From: Branchiostoma floridae | Taxonomy: Eukaryota > Chordata > Leptocardii > Amphioxiformes > Branchiostomatidae | Length of the DNA: 64,000 nt | Direction of reading: 5' to 3' | Assembly (NCBI RefSeq): GCF_000003815.2 | Contig: NC_049982.1 | Location: forward strand, 19,338,496-19,402,495 | Part shown: positions 50,001 to 60,434 of the stretch, one piece after another | Numbering within the stretch: the stretch's first letter is position 1 | Layout: the number at the start of each line of letters is the position of its first letter | Translations under genes and position numbers: made by a program | The notes under the pieces: model-generated | What the model was told of the DNA's origin: nothing | The model's input: only the letters and a program-made list of their open reading frames with translations | Database searches by the model: none

Positions 50001-52651
50001 TTTTGTTTCTTTTATGTAATACTTTTCGTCCCCGAAAGCTGCCCGGCCGGGCCCGGTTTGGAAATGTGACGTATACGAGGGGGGTTCAATAAGTTCTTGG
50101 CCTCACCAAGAAATAACAAGCACAACTCAGATTTTCAGGCACAACTTCATAGTATGAAGTCTTTTATCAATATCCTCCAAATTACAAATCATTGGAGTCA
50201 TTACTTTCCAGGCATTCGTTTTTTCTAAATTAGAAGGTAAGTGGGGAGAAAAAGAAGGGTGAAGTGTGATCAGACAATTTGACCTCACACCTCAGGTTGC
50301 AGATCAATTGTCCACCTTTTTTTTTCGTTATCCCTTACCTAACGTTACTGGGTGTCGCCTGCAACATGATGATCACAATAATTTGAATTTTGGTACACAT
50401 TTATATAAGACTTTATACATGTACGTGGGGTTATCAATAAGTCCCCGACTTTACCGAGAAAAAATAAGCACAGCTCAGATTTCGAAGCATAGATGTCAAG
50501 TATAAAGTCTTATATAAATATGTACCAAAATTCAAATTAGTGTGATCATTACTTTGCAGGCGACACCCAGTAACGTTAGGTGAGGGAGAAGGTAAAAAAC
50601 GTGGACAATTGACCTGACCTGAGTGTGTGGGTCAACTTGCGCTGCTGGAAGTTAGAAACCCAATTCTTTTTGCTTGAAATAGGAAGAGAATCATTATCAA
50701 ACATTTTGACAACGTCTTTTGTTAATTTATGGCATGGGAAACTAGACCCACACATGTCTGATCACAATTCACACAACTTTTTTCTCGCCACTTACCTTCT
50801 AATTTAGGAAAAACGAATGCCTGGAAAGTAATGACTCCAATGATTTGAAATTTGGAGGATATTGATAAAAGACTTCATACTATGAAGTTGTGCCTGAAAA
50901 TCTGAGTTGTGCTTGTTATTTCTTGGTGAGGCCAAGAACTTATTGAACCCCCCTCGTATATATATATTTGGTATGGTGCCGATTTTGACACACTGTCGGT
51001 CAATAATGTACACAAATACATAAAAAGAAAGCATGGACCGTCGTCGCTTCTTGTTGGGTACGATTTAAGCGGACAAATTTGAGGAAGCCGAAAGGTCTAT
51101 GTAAGAAGCGCTTATAAAAAAGTAGTCAGGTGTTCTCATCATTTTAAGGCAATACTTACAGAGCCGATAACGATATCTCTGTTTGCGACGACACGAGTGA
51201 CGTAATGGTTCAAGCCGAAGAAGTCAGACGTTCCTAAGATGTAGGCCCTGTCCTCTGGAGTGAACAGCAGCGAGTTGATTCCTGGGTTCGCCTGGGCAAG
51301 CTTCTGTAGCTATGAGGGAAACAGAGTACACTATGTGCAAGGACACAACGCTGCAGTAAACATACAAGATTTTTGTACGAACAGATCTTACCCCTGTGCA
51401 TACAACAGATAAGATATCCTTTGCAAATGACCTTCCTCATATTGTCATTTTCACAAAATAACTCTATAATGGACATGTTGCGGAATGTAAGTTACGTGAT
51501 AGTATTTTGCCACATCAATTACCTAAATAGCAACTGTCGTAATTCTTGTGAAAACTTACTTCGTCCTTGAGGAATGGTGGATAGTCTCCGTCCACGTAGA
51601 TGGGATGGGCGAACCAGCCGCTGTAGATCTGCATGTAGCGGTCCGTGGCCTGGACGTCTGCAGGGAGGTCAGGGTCACGAGGCTCCGCCCAGTCCAAGTT
51701 CAGGGTGATTCCCACCTGTCCGCCCTGAGCTTGTCTGAAGTTCCGGTCGTAAGTGTGCCACGCCCTCGCATGGGCCTGAAAACGAAACGGGGTGAAGGTC
51801 AAAGCACGACAATACTGCCCATGTTGTTACAGGGTCATTATCTGTCCCAAAGAGATCTGATGAAGACGTGAAGGTAAGTTTTCATCATTCAACAGTTAAC
51901 AGTAAGATACCGATCATGATCCCGTAAACACTGTATGTAGACCCCGTACCTTTAGAAGTGTGTGTCCAGCACGATACCCGGTCAGCAGGGTGGGGTCCCG
52001 TATGCCCGGGGCGTGTTCCCCGGTAATGTGGCCGTTATCACACACGACCTTTGGTTCGTTGAATGTCAGCCAGAACCTCACCCTGTCTCCAAATGCCTGG
52101 AAGACGTATGAGGCGTAGTCGTTGAAGTGATCCACCAGGGTTTCGTTCACCCACCCCCCGTACCTGTCCTGTAGGGCCTGCGGGAGGTCCCAGTGGTAAA
52201 GTGTCACCATCGGGGTGATGCCGTTTGCCATGAGCTCATCTATGACGTTATTGTAGTAGTCGACTCCAGCTTGATTGACACCGCCCGCTACAGTACCGTC
52301 GGGGAAGATTCGCGGCCATGACAGAGAGAAGCGGTAGAATTTTAGGCCCAGGTCCTTCATGAGCCGCGCGTCTTCTCGGTACTTGTTGTAGCTGTCACAG
52401 GCCACGTCTCCGGTGTCCCCGCGGTCTACCTTACCAGTTGTGTGGGAGAACCTGTCCCAGATGGACTCACCTTTGCCGCTGGCGTTCCAGCCGCCCTCGA
52501 TCTGGTAGGATGCCGTGGCCGTGCTCCAGATGAAGTCGTCAGGAAACGTACCAGGTCTGAAATCGTCCCTGGTTGAGTCGTATGCGCCGTAGTCATACTC
52601 AGCACCACATGTTGTGCTCAACAGGGCATAGAAGGTCCATAAAATCATCAT
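47003..52651 (-). CDS. GH1 beta-glycosidase, lactase-like, array gene C
   Basis: Coding exons in transcript order: 52651-51950, 51775-51560, 51309-51160, 48389-48273, 47578-47449, 47328-47003; introns are GT-AG and the product is 546 residues. A signal peptide ([17 protein letters not shown]) precedes a complete GH1 barrel. The acid/base motif TFNEP (about residue 200) and the nucleophile motif ITENG (exon 5) are intact, as are [27 protein letters not shown] and [13 protein letters not shown]. It should hydrolyse beta-glycosides in the secretory path or outside the cell. The last 20 or so residues are hydrophobic ([16 protein letters not shown] at the very end), with no charged cytoplasmic tail, which suits a GPI signal or a tail anchor. 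Intron 3 is 2.8 kb and full of nested insertions. A second ATG directly follows the first; either would keep the signal peptide. Confidence 0.93.
48499..48753 (+). mobile_element. tRNA-derived SINE in GH1 gene C intron 3
   Basis: AACTGCATGCAT occurs at 48487-48498 and 48754-48765, a 12-base target duplication. The head is tRNA-like: an A box (GTGGCGTAACTGG) and a B box (GAGTTCGATCCCC) in a cloverleaf-like setting. A body with CCTTGGGAAAGGCACTTTAC and CCAGGTGTAAAAATGGGTACC-type sequence follows, similar to conserved central domains of marine invertebrate SINEs, and then an A-rich tail. It is a pol III transcribed, LINE-dependent element. Confidence 0.85.
48821..50068. repeat. GC-rich-ended MITE split by a 1.07-kb repeat copy
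   Basis: A 28-base terminal repeat containing ACCGGGCCCGGCCGGGC occupies 48821-48848 and, inverted with one mismatch, 50041-50068. Removing the internal repeat copy (48895-49963) leaves an element of about 180 bases. This shows that the three-copy repeat inserted into an older MITE. Confidence 0.75.
48895..49963 (+). repeat. Three-copy 1.07-kb repeat, copy 3 (GH1 gene C intron 3)
   Basis: Same structure as copies 1 and 2, with a GACA-rich tract before the terminal hairpin. It sits inside the GC-rich-ended MITE. The left flank is ATATAAAAAAC and the right flank AATACACC, giving no long target duplication; a duplication of only TA or TAA cannot be excluded. Confidence 0.8.
50076..50956. mobile_element. 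Mariner-like foldback element, 881 bases
   Basis: Terminal arms of about 167 bases (50076-50242 and 50790-50956) are near-perfect reverse complements starting CGAGGGGGGTTCAATAAG and are bordered by TA on both sides, the Tc1/mariner target. Inside is a second palindrome (about 50276-50417 against 50486-50640), whose central stretch TGGGGTTATCAATAAGTCCC resembles the outer terminus. No transposase frame is present. It probably formed by nested or inverted insertion of related non-autonomous elements. Confidence 0.8.
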
Positions 52652-53044
52652 CTTGAACCCGCTATCACGAAATATAGAACTAAACTTTAGATCGACAATT
52701 TTCGACTTAACACACCGACGTCCCGCCGAGTCGTTGGAGAACTCTGACCTCTGAGCTACATTCTATTTGACAACATGACTTACGTTAGGTTAATGATTAG
52801 GCTAATGTTATAAGCTAAGTAGCAACACACACACATGTTGTGCCGAGAAGAGGTAATACAGTACAGATTTGACCAACTTTGTCATTTTGCCTGCTTTCCT
52901 AATTGAGTCGTTGATGTAGCTTTTTTACAAGTTACTCCATGCATGGTCGGTTAGAACATCATGGCTTAAAGCTAAAACCAAGGTATCCAAAAGTTGGTTA
53001 TTGTGAGGAATCCTACTGAGCTTCTCATTCATGACGGTTGGTAA
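52652..53044. other. GH1 gene C upstream region
   Basis: Contains the gene C promoter. No TATA box or other gene was recognised. Confidence 0.4.
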
Positions 53045-53256
53045 TACCCCTGTCACATTATCCACGATCTTCGGGCGTGTCGATGGAAGATCGGTCATAT
53101 TTAAGATCGACAGAGGGTTGCGCGTCCCTGTCACATATAAGCCGTCCTTTGTACCTTGTACAATTGTTGTGCAATAAAGTTATTATTATAAGCGAGGCTC
53201 GGGCGATTGCCGCAGAATCGTCGTCCGATCGATTTTCACCAAATGTGACAAAGGTA
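53045..53256. repeat. MITE-like element, about 210 bases
   Basis: TACCCCTGTCACATT at 53045 recurs inverted at about 53242-53256 as AATGTGACAAAGGTA, with two mismatches. The interior has GATCTTCGGGCG and GCTCGGGCGATT blocks and no coding capacity. Confidence 0.5.
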
Positions 53257-53985
53257 TGAATGGCTTATATTAGGCCATAAGCTAAGTATAGCAACAGAGT
53301 TCGTTTGTGTGTGCGTGTGTAGCGTCTGTAGCAGGCTCTCTGTGGATTTTCTTCGTCTTTTTTCGGCTCATAATACACTTTTGCTGGCCATTTCTTTTTG
53401 TAATGGGTTGCTGCTTGCCGGTCGTCGCCTCTATGGGCTCTCAGTGTTTACAAGTGCCTTTGTTTTGGGATTTGCCGGCCTTTGCCCGATGTTCGCCCGA
53501 TTTCGAATAAGTCAGTATTATTGTATTGCGATGAAGCAGACTGGTATGTTCACTTGTGGCTCTTGTGGTAGCCATTGGATTGGTTTATCACAACATTCCT
53601 GTCAATATTCCAGTGTGCTAAATTTAGTTCTAAATATTCCCCACATCTCAGAAATCAAAGTTGATACAAAGATGTGTTTTTTTACAAGGTTAGTCAGTTG
53701 TGTGTGTGTGTGTGTATCGGCAAAACGGAATTACTTGTAGGTAGTATTAGGTATCAGCTCGTGGAACTCTAGTTATAAAGGTGTCGGCGAATCGTCTGAC
53801 AGCGAAACGTCTTGGCAGCGAATTGCCCTGATGGTTACACGATCAGGACGGTCTCGTCATGTGGATTGTAAGAAACTAGGACAGTTATACTCGTCTCGAC
53901 TGGGATCGGCCGACCGTGATTCATTATTCAACGGTTTCCGCGTCTAGCACATTGTTGTGGGTAAGAAGAATAGTATCGTAGTCTT
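53257..53985. other. No gene seen
   Basis: Spacer sequence with a TG microsatellite near 53697-53716. A plus-strand open frame at 53309-53740 is cysteine- and phenylalanine-rich with no recognisable domain. Confidence 0.4.
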
Positions 53986-54077
53986 TAGCCTGGGTAACGT
54001 TAACGTTACCATCCGGATAATAGTTCGCTACTATGCTCGCTTCTGCTATCATATAGAGAAACGACATATAACGTTAC

Positions 54078-55222
54078 GTTTGTGAAGGTTCTCTCACTCA
54101 GTCTCATCCTCGCCGCATATCAGACTTCGCTGAGGCGGGCCGTCATCGCTCTCCAAGTCTTCCTGTCTGAAGCTGCTCTCTGCACTCCCTCCCAAGTGCA
54201 TCCCATCTCTGCCAGGTCACGCTCTACTGTTCGCCTCCACGTCATGGCTTGCCCTCCCCTCTTTCTCCTTCCAGCTGGACACCAGCTCAGCACTACTCTG
54301 GGAAGTCGCTGTCTTGGCATTCTCACAACATGCCCCAGCCACCGTAACCTTGCTTTCTGGATAAGTGTGGAGAGTCTAGGTTGTCCAGTACGATTTCTGA
54401 CAGTGTTGTTACTGATGTGCTGTTGCCACCTGATCCTTAGGATGTCCCTAAGCCATCTCTGGTCTGGAGCATCTAACCTCTTTTCCTGGTTGGAAGTTAG
54501 CTGCCAGGTTTCGGCTCCGTACATGACCGTAGTGAGTACACAGGCATTGTAGATGCGAATCTTTGTTGCAATCGTTATGTGCTTGTCTTTCCAAACCTTC
54601 TTCAATCTTCTAAATGCTGTTGATCCAAGTCCTATTCTGTTTCTAATTTCAATGTTAATGTCATTTTCCTTATGTGCTGTGCTACCTAGGTACGGTGAAC
54701 TGAGATACTTCTTCTAGGTTTTCCCCATTCAGCTTTATGGCCACTGCTGTTTCCTGTTTGACCGTCATCACTTTGGTCTTCTTTTCATTGATAGAAAGTC
54801 CAACTGAGGAACCAGTAGTGTCCAGCTTGTTGGTTTTTTCCTGCATGTGTGCCCTTTCCTCACTTAGCAGTGCCAAGTCGTCCGCGAAGTCTAGGTCTTC
54901 CAGCTGGCCGTGTCTTGTCCATGGTATACCCAGTTTGCTGTCTTTCGTCACAGTTTCCATCACCCAGTCAATCACCAAACCAAACAGTACGTGGTGATAG
55001 CACACACCCCTGTCGCACACCTGTGACAACACTGAACCATGACGAGACATCTCCGCTGTCCAACCTTACAGCACATTCACACCCGTTGTACAATTTGTGA
55101 AGGTTAGACATCCAGGATATGATAAATAGATGATGGTTCAAACTCTTCTTCTGGATAATATCGAAACGTCTGAATAAAATTTTGATATTATTCAGAAGAA
55201 GAGTTTGAACCATCATCTATTT
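54078..55222 (-). mobile_element. Decayed non-LTR retrotransposon fragment with 15-base target duplication
   Basis: GACATATAACGTTAC flanks the insert at 54063-54077 and 55223-55237. On the minus strand, broken frames encode the C-terminal half of a reverse transcriptase: TGVRQGCVLSP (near 55010), then DLDFADDLALLSE (near 54890), LSINEKKTKVM, YGAETWQLT and a late segment LRWLGHVVRM typical of RTE- and L1-group LINEs. At least two frame breaks are present (about 55000 and 54690). The clade is uncertain. Its 5' end carries a hairpin. Confidence 0.75.
55124..55222. repeat. 39-base-pair hairpin at the 5' end of the non-LTR fragment
   Basis: 55124-55162 and 55184-55222 are reverse complements with a single G-T type difference, around a loop of 21 bases. 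The arms include GATGATGGTTCAAACTCTTC. Confidence 0.85.
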
Positions 55223-55878
55223 GACATATAACGTTACATAGTGTATGATAAATGTCAGAGCGAGAAGCGACTGTATATAGTATACAATGAACACCGGAGC
55301 GAACTTCTTTCCGGATGGTACCCAGGCTACAAAACTTTATCATTGAGTCTGAAAAATGAAACCCTCCCCATATATTCTACAAAACAGAACGGGGTCATCT
55401 AAGTTCAAACTCATGATGTTCTGTTGATGTCAGTACGATTCTAAATTCTCCAGGACAACGCCATGGTAACAAGGTGTTCTAGAATGATCCATGATTTTGG
55501 CAGGTAAGGACAGGTTTTTCTTCATGCTGTTTTTGTAGAGTTTCTTTTATACAAAACCAGGAAAGACCCGGAATTGCGGCTTTCATTGGTGTCAACACTT
55601 TTTCCAGTGATTCAAGTTACCAGTATCTCTCTGTCGATTGATACCTCAAGGTACAAAAATAAAACCACCCCTTCTCTTCCGGGCATGGAATGTCTGTTTC
55701 GAATGTTTCAACCGTTGACTTTCAAATCTCGCACTTGTGACTTTGACACCGAGGAGGAAGGTTCTATCTTTTCTCTCCGAGTTCGAATCGCGTTCTGAAG
55801 CCTCTCGGAGAACGACGATCGCTTGGAAGGATTCCGACATGAGTTGTTTCTCTCCGATGTTCACTTCGCCTGGCGCTT

Positions 55879-56322
55879 TACAGGTTCTTATCACCGGGCG
55901 GTGGTGAGGGGCCCAGGTGCCGAGACGGTTAGTGTGTGTGTTTACCCGGGCCCAGGTGCCGAGACGGTTAGCGCGTGTGTTTACAGGTTCTTATCACCGG
56001 CAGCGGCGGGGATGTGAGGCCCAGGTGCCGAGACGGTTAGTGTGTGTGTTTACAGGTTCTTACCACCGGCAGCGGAGGGGATGTAAGGCCCAGGTGCCGA
56101 GTCGGTTAGTGTGTGTGTTCACAGGTTCTTATCACCGGCAGCTGAGGGGATGTGAAGCCCAGGTTAGTGTGTGTGTTTACCGGGGCCTAGGTGCCGAGAC
56201 GGTTAGCGTGTGTGTTTACCGGGGCCTAGGTGCCGAGACGGTTAGCGTGTGTGTTTACCCGGGCCCAGGTGCCGAGACGGTTAGCGCGTGCAGTGTGTTT
56301 ACATGTTCTTATCACCGGCAGC
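55879..56322 (+). repeat. Minisatellite with two unit lengths (about 69 and 39 bases)
   Basis: All units share CCCAGGTGCCGAGACGGTTA then a GTGTGTGTTTAC block. Long units add GGTTCTTATCACCGGCAGCG and a GGGATGTGA segment; short units replace these with CCGGG. The order is mixed, with long units in the middle and short ones near both ends. Both unit lengths are multiples of three, so an artificial open frame spans the array. Confidence 0.85.
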
Positions 56323-56861
56323 GATACTGACATGAGGCGAGCGTCGACCCCAGTACAGGGCTGTGTACCGTAAAAGAATTCAGATACAGGTACGGCTATG
56401 TAGGTGGAGATCCGGACCTGGACCTAAACAACGGTTCGGCCAATTATTTGTACATATACGTCGTGACATATAGCCAACTATTTTTACCCTCGCCGAGAAG
56501 GTTATGTTTTGGTGCCGTTTTGGTTTGGTGTGTTTCTTTGTGGATAGTATAACTCAAGACAGGTCGTGGATGGCTTTGTATGATATTTGGTATGTGGAAT
56601 TTGTCAGCTAAAGCATGGACAAGTTCGATCATAGATCTCCTGGCGGCCCTTTATGATACTGCCGCAGAAACATGAGAAACTGTTTTATGGTACGTCAGTC
56701 GAAAAGGCTATCATCATTTGGCGTGAAAAGTATGAGGTCGTGGAACTCTGGTTTATCAGATTTCACGGAACAAACAGTTGTCTGGGCTGGCGATATCCGT
56801 GGGATTTTGGTGGACGCCCTTAGATATCCAGGGCATATTTATGGACCACTTTCTATGCCAA

Positions 56862-56933
56862 TCCGTGTTAGTATAGTGGTGAGTATCCCCGCCTGTCACG
56901 CGGGAGACCGGGGTTCGATTCCCCGACACGGAG
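56862..56933 (+). tRNA. tRNA-Asp (anticodon GTC)
   Basis: A 72-base cloverleaf: acceptor stem TCCGTGT pairing with ACACGGA, a D arm with the A box TTAGTATAGTGGTGAG, an anticodon stem CCCGC/GCGGG around CTGTCAC (anticodon GTC), a T arm GGGGTTCGATTCCCC holding the B box, and G as discriminator. The acceptor stem differs from the common animal form, but both sides have changed together so pairing is kept. There is no intron. It stands alone between GH1 genes C and B and looks functional. Confidence 0.95.
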
Positions 56934-56940
56934 AGCTTCC

Positions 56941-56948
56941 TTTTTTTT
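56941..56948 (+). terminator. Pol III terminator of the tRNA-Asp gene
   Basis: Eight T residues begin 8 bases after the tRNA 3' end, as expected for RNA polymerase III termination. Confidence 0.85.
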
Positions 56949-57468
56949 ATCCATTATCTCCTGAGTAGTCATCAAATGTCCACCCGACGATGTTTGGAGC
57001 GATGAGAAAACAATACGACAGCGCGAACATCGTAAAAACCTCTATAGGAAATCATTTTAATTCAATGATAATTTTCAGCAGACAAATACCAAACCAAACC
57101 AAAACTAGAGGGCCCAAAGCAACGAAGCAATAAAAAGTGCAGATCAGAAAAGATACAAAAATGAACATCTGCAAGCAGAGACGACCGTCGATGTTTTACT
57201 ATTACTTATTGTTTTACGTCGATGAAATTTAGCTAAAGACACCCAGGAAAAAAATACCCAAGATGACCAACAGTAACAGTTACTCAGATGGTTCTCTGCA
57301 TTTCACTCAGTGACGATGCTACCTGAAACATCTGACAGTTTATGAATATATCCAGTTGCCTGTTATCTTGACTGTTATCTTTTCAACTCACTCTTTGACA
57401 AAAAAAAGAACACCGACTAACAGGACAAAAAAGCTGTCCTGTATTTTCTTCATTGAGCTAAAGCACTT
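56949..57468. other. No gene seen
   Basis: AT-rich spacer between the tRNA gene and the 3' end of GH1 gene B. It should contain the gene B 3' UTR. Confidence 0.4.
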
Positions 57469-60434
57469 CTACATGTTCAGAAAGTTGTACATTGCGGTGA
57501 CAAGAAAGCAGAGAGTTAAGACCCCGACGTTGGCGTGAGTTGCTGCCGCCCAGCCCGCCGGCCCTCCCCGACACTCCTCCCACATGTCTCTGGTCATCTT
57601 GGTGATCTCTGCTCCCTCGGGGAAACCGTTACTAGCGATGATATCGGTGTAAAAGCCGGCCGATCTCTTCGGTGTTCTTGGCCGGTTCGGGTCGGTGAAG
57701 TTGACGTAGATGAGCCCAAACCGCTCCGTGTAACCCTTGTCCCACTCGAAGTTGTCCATGAAGGACCAGGCGGTGTACGACTTCACCTTGACGTCGTCGT
57801 CTTTTATAGCTAAAATGACAAAGATAGAACTGTTAAGATGCAACAAAAAGTTTCTTTTTATAACAAAATTATCATATTTTCAACGAACCAGGTAAAGGCT
57901 AGTTTTGGCTATGATTTCTAGTGCTGACTTGCAGGAAAATTATATAGTAATCTTAAGTAGCGGCAGCCTAGTGCTTGCCTAGCATTTTCACATGTGCCAC
58001 CGCTTACCCTTCAGAACCTCGTCGATGTACGTCATGTAGTAACAGACGCGATCCGTGTCCTCCAGGATGGGCGGCTGTACGTCGGGATCTGACCGGCCGT
58101 TCTCAGTGATGTACACGTCAGGATCACCGTAGGTTTGCTGAAAAGACATCAACACCTTTTACGTCTAATACAATATCTAATTTTTAGTGTCACATTATCT
58201 GCTTGCTGGCAATGTTGTCCGTATCATTTCCAGTACATATGAGTATGCGTCCTTTTAGTCACTTCTGTTTGCTCACCTACGCATAGTGGACGCTGTCAGT
58301 CAAACAGGACATGGTTTGATACGTCTTGTTCTTTAGAAAAGATTGTTCTTTTTTATCAGGTCGTTTATGTAAGTTGTTTTTAAGACAGGCAATAGGTAAG
58401 AACATTTTGTAAAAGAATCCTGTACCTTGATGTGCTTGAGCAGCCTGCGGAGCCCCCAGGGCACCACGTACAGCCAGCTGGAGGCAGACTGCGGCCACTC
58501 CGGAGCTACCGTCGCCTCGATCGTGTCACGAAAGGTGTAGCCCTGATTGCAGAGAAAAGTCCATAAGGTTTCTAGAATTTATGTCGATGAAGGACCAGAC
58601 ATCCTGGTTATAAGATACGCTGAATAGCAATTATTTAAGCGTTTGTATATGTGGATTTTGGAAATGGTCAGACGTTTCAGATAACATCAGTTATCTTTCG
58701 TCAGTGACGCTGAATAGATCTATGAATTGATATGCAACGGATATTATCTGAAACGTCTGACCGTTAACAGAATCATATTCAGTTGCTTGAGCAATTGCAA
58801 CACTTACTGCTGTGCCGACAGTGACGTCCCTGCTGGTGACGATTCGCGTTTTGTAGTGGTTCAAGCCGAAGAAGTCTGCCGTACCGGCAATGTAGGCCGC
58901 ATCCTCAGTGGAGAATTCCGGGACAGTTTCCCCTGGATTGGCCAAGCCGACTTGTTGCAACTGTGGGGAAGTAAAAAAGTTTAAAAAAAAACTGCTTTTA
59001 CGTGCATTTCGTTAGACCATGTCACTGCTGTATGTTTTGCCATGTGCGGACAGTCGGCAAGGAATCGCCGGTATTTCAAGAAAGGTGAATAATTAGTAAC
59101 CTGTCCTAGTAACCTTACGACCCTAATGGCTGTACAAATAGCAACTCTTGTTTTGTGATAATTATGTCTGTGTTTACGCAAGGAGGGTGTTTTTAACTTA
59201 ACATAGTCCTATTGATACGACGGAATCTGTGTTACTCAGATAGCGTCGTACTATAGAACTATGTTACTTTCGGTCGAAGCAATGAAACTAATCATGAAGT
59301 GGAGTTGTCTTTAGAAATCTATATCAAAGTTAACTTCCCGGGCCTAACTTACCCCTTCCTTGATGAACGGTGGATAGTCGCCGTCCACGTAGATGGGATG
59401 GGCGAACCAGCCGCTGTAGATCTGCATGTAGCGGTCCGTGGCCTGGACGTCTGCAGGGAGGTCAGGGTCACGAGGTTCCGCCCAGTCCAAGTTCAGGGTG
59501 ATTCCTACAATCCCTCCCTGAGTTGATCTAAAGTCTCTGTCGTATGTGTGGTACGCCCTCGCATGGGCCTGACGGGGGAAAAGGCAAACTGAGCTTGACC
59601 TACTAACACTCACATGTTTCTCAAACGCCTCTTAGTTGGTTAAAACTGCATCATATCATCCAACATTTACACACCCATACGTAACTTTTTAGAAATTCCT
59701 TAAAACGACAATAATTCTCAGATACCGCATACCTTGATGATGGTATGGCCACACCTGTAGGCAGAGAGTAAGGTCAGATCCCGCACACCTGGAGCGCGCG
59801 TCCCGGTCTCGTACCCCTTGTTGCACACTGGCTTTGGCTCGTTAAACGTGATCCAGTACCTCACTCTGTCCCCGAAAGTCTGGAACGCGAAGGCTGCAAA
59901 GTCGTTGAAGTGATCCACCAGCGTTTCGTTCACCCACCCTCCGTACCTGTCCTGTAGGGCCTGCGGGAGGTCCCAGTGGTAAAGTGTCACCATCGGGGTG
60001 ATGCCGTTTGCCAGCAGTTCGTCTATGACGTTATTGTAGTAGTTGACTCCGTCTGGGTTGACGCCCCCTGCCCGAGTACCGTCAGGGAAGATCCGCGGCC
60101 ATGACAGAGACAAACGGTAATCCTGCAGGCCCATGTTCTTCATGAGCTGCACGTCTTCTCGGTACTTGTTGTAGCTGTCACAGGCCACGTCTCCAGTGTC
60201 CCCACGGTCTACCTTACCAGGTGTGTGGGAGAACCTGTCCCAGATGGACTCACCTTTGCCGCTGGCGTTCCAGGCGCCCTCGATCTGGTAAGCGGCGGTG
60301 GCAGTGCTGAAGCTGAACCCGTCTGGGAAACGGCCTGGAAGGAAGCTGTCTCTCGTCGCGTCGTAAGCGCCATAGTCGTACACGGCACAACACGCTGTGC
60401 TTAACAGCACGGAGAAGGTCAACAGGGGGAGCAT
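57469..60434 (-). CDS. GH1 beta-glycosidase, lactase-like, array gene B
   Basis: Coding exons in transcript order: 60434-59733, 59568-59353, 58960-58808, 58542-58426, 58137-58008, 57809-57469; introns are GT-AG and the product is 552 residues. A signal peptide (MLPLLTFSVLLSTACCA) is followed by one GH1 domain with TFNEP (acid/base) and ITENG (nucleophile) both intact, plus [27 protein letters not shown] and [13 protein letters not shown]. It should be an active secreted or surface beta-glycosidase of unknown substrate. The C-terminus after ECRGGPAG is hydrophobic ([16 protein letters not shown]), again like a tail or GPI anchor. Exons 2 and 4 are almost identical to those of gene C. Exon 1 differs from the others at RAGGVNPDGVNYY, where genes A, C and D share one sequence. 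Confidence 0.93.

Larger units (their letters stand above)
53986..55329. repeat. MITE with TAGCCTGGGTA ends, split by a non-LTR insertion
   Basis: TAGCCTGGGTA followed by ACCATCCGGA and AGTTCGCT at the left (53986-54040) returns inverted at the right (about 55291-55329). The left arm has an extra ACGTTAACGTT insert. A non-LTR fragment (54078-55222) interrupts the interior. The TAGCCTGG start is shared with the foldback element at 35897. Confidence 0.65.

Noticed and set aside
54082-55100. Plus-strand frames opposite the non-LTR fragment
   Set aside because: They are antisense to recognisable reverse transcriptase motifs on the minus strand.
55823-56330. Plus-strand open frames of 64 and 137 codons with a repeated RRLVCVFTGSYHR pattern
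   Set aside because: They are translations of the minisatellite. Both unit lengths divide by three, so the frame stays open by chance; there is no domain, signal or splice context.
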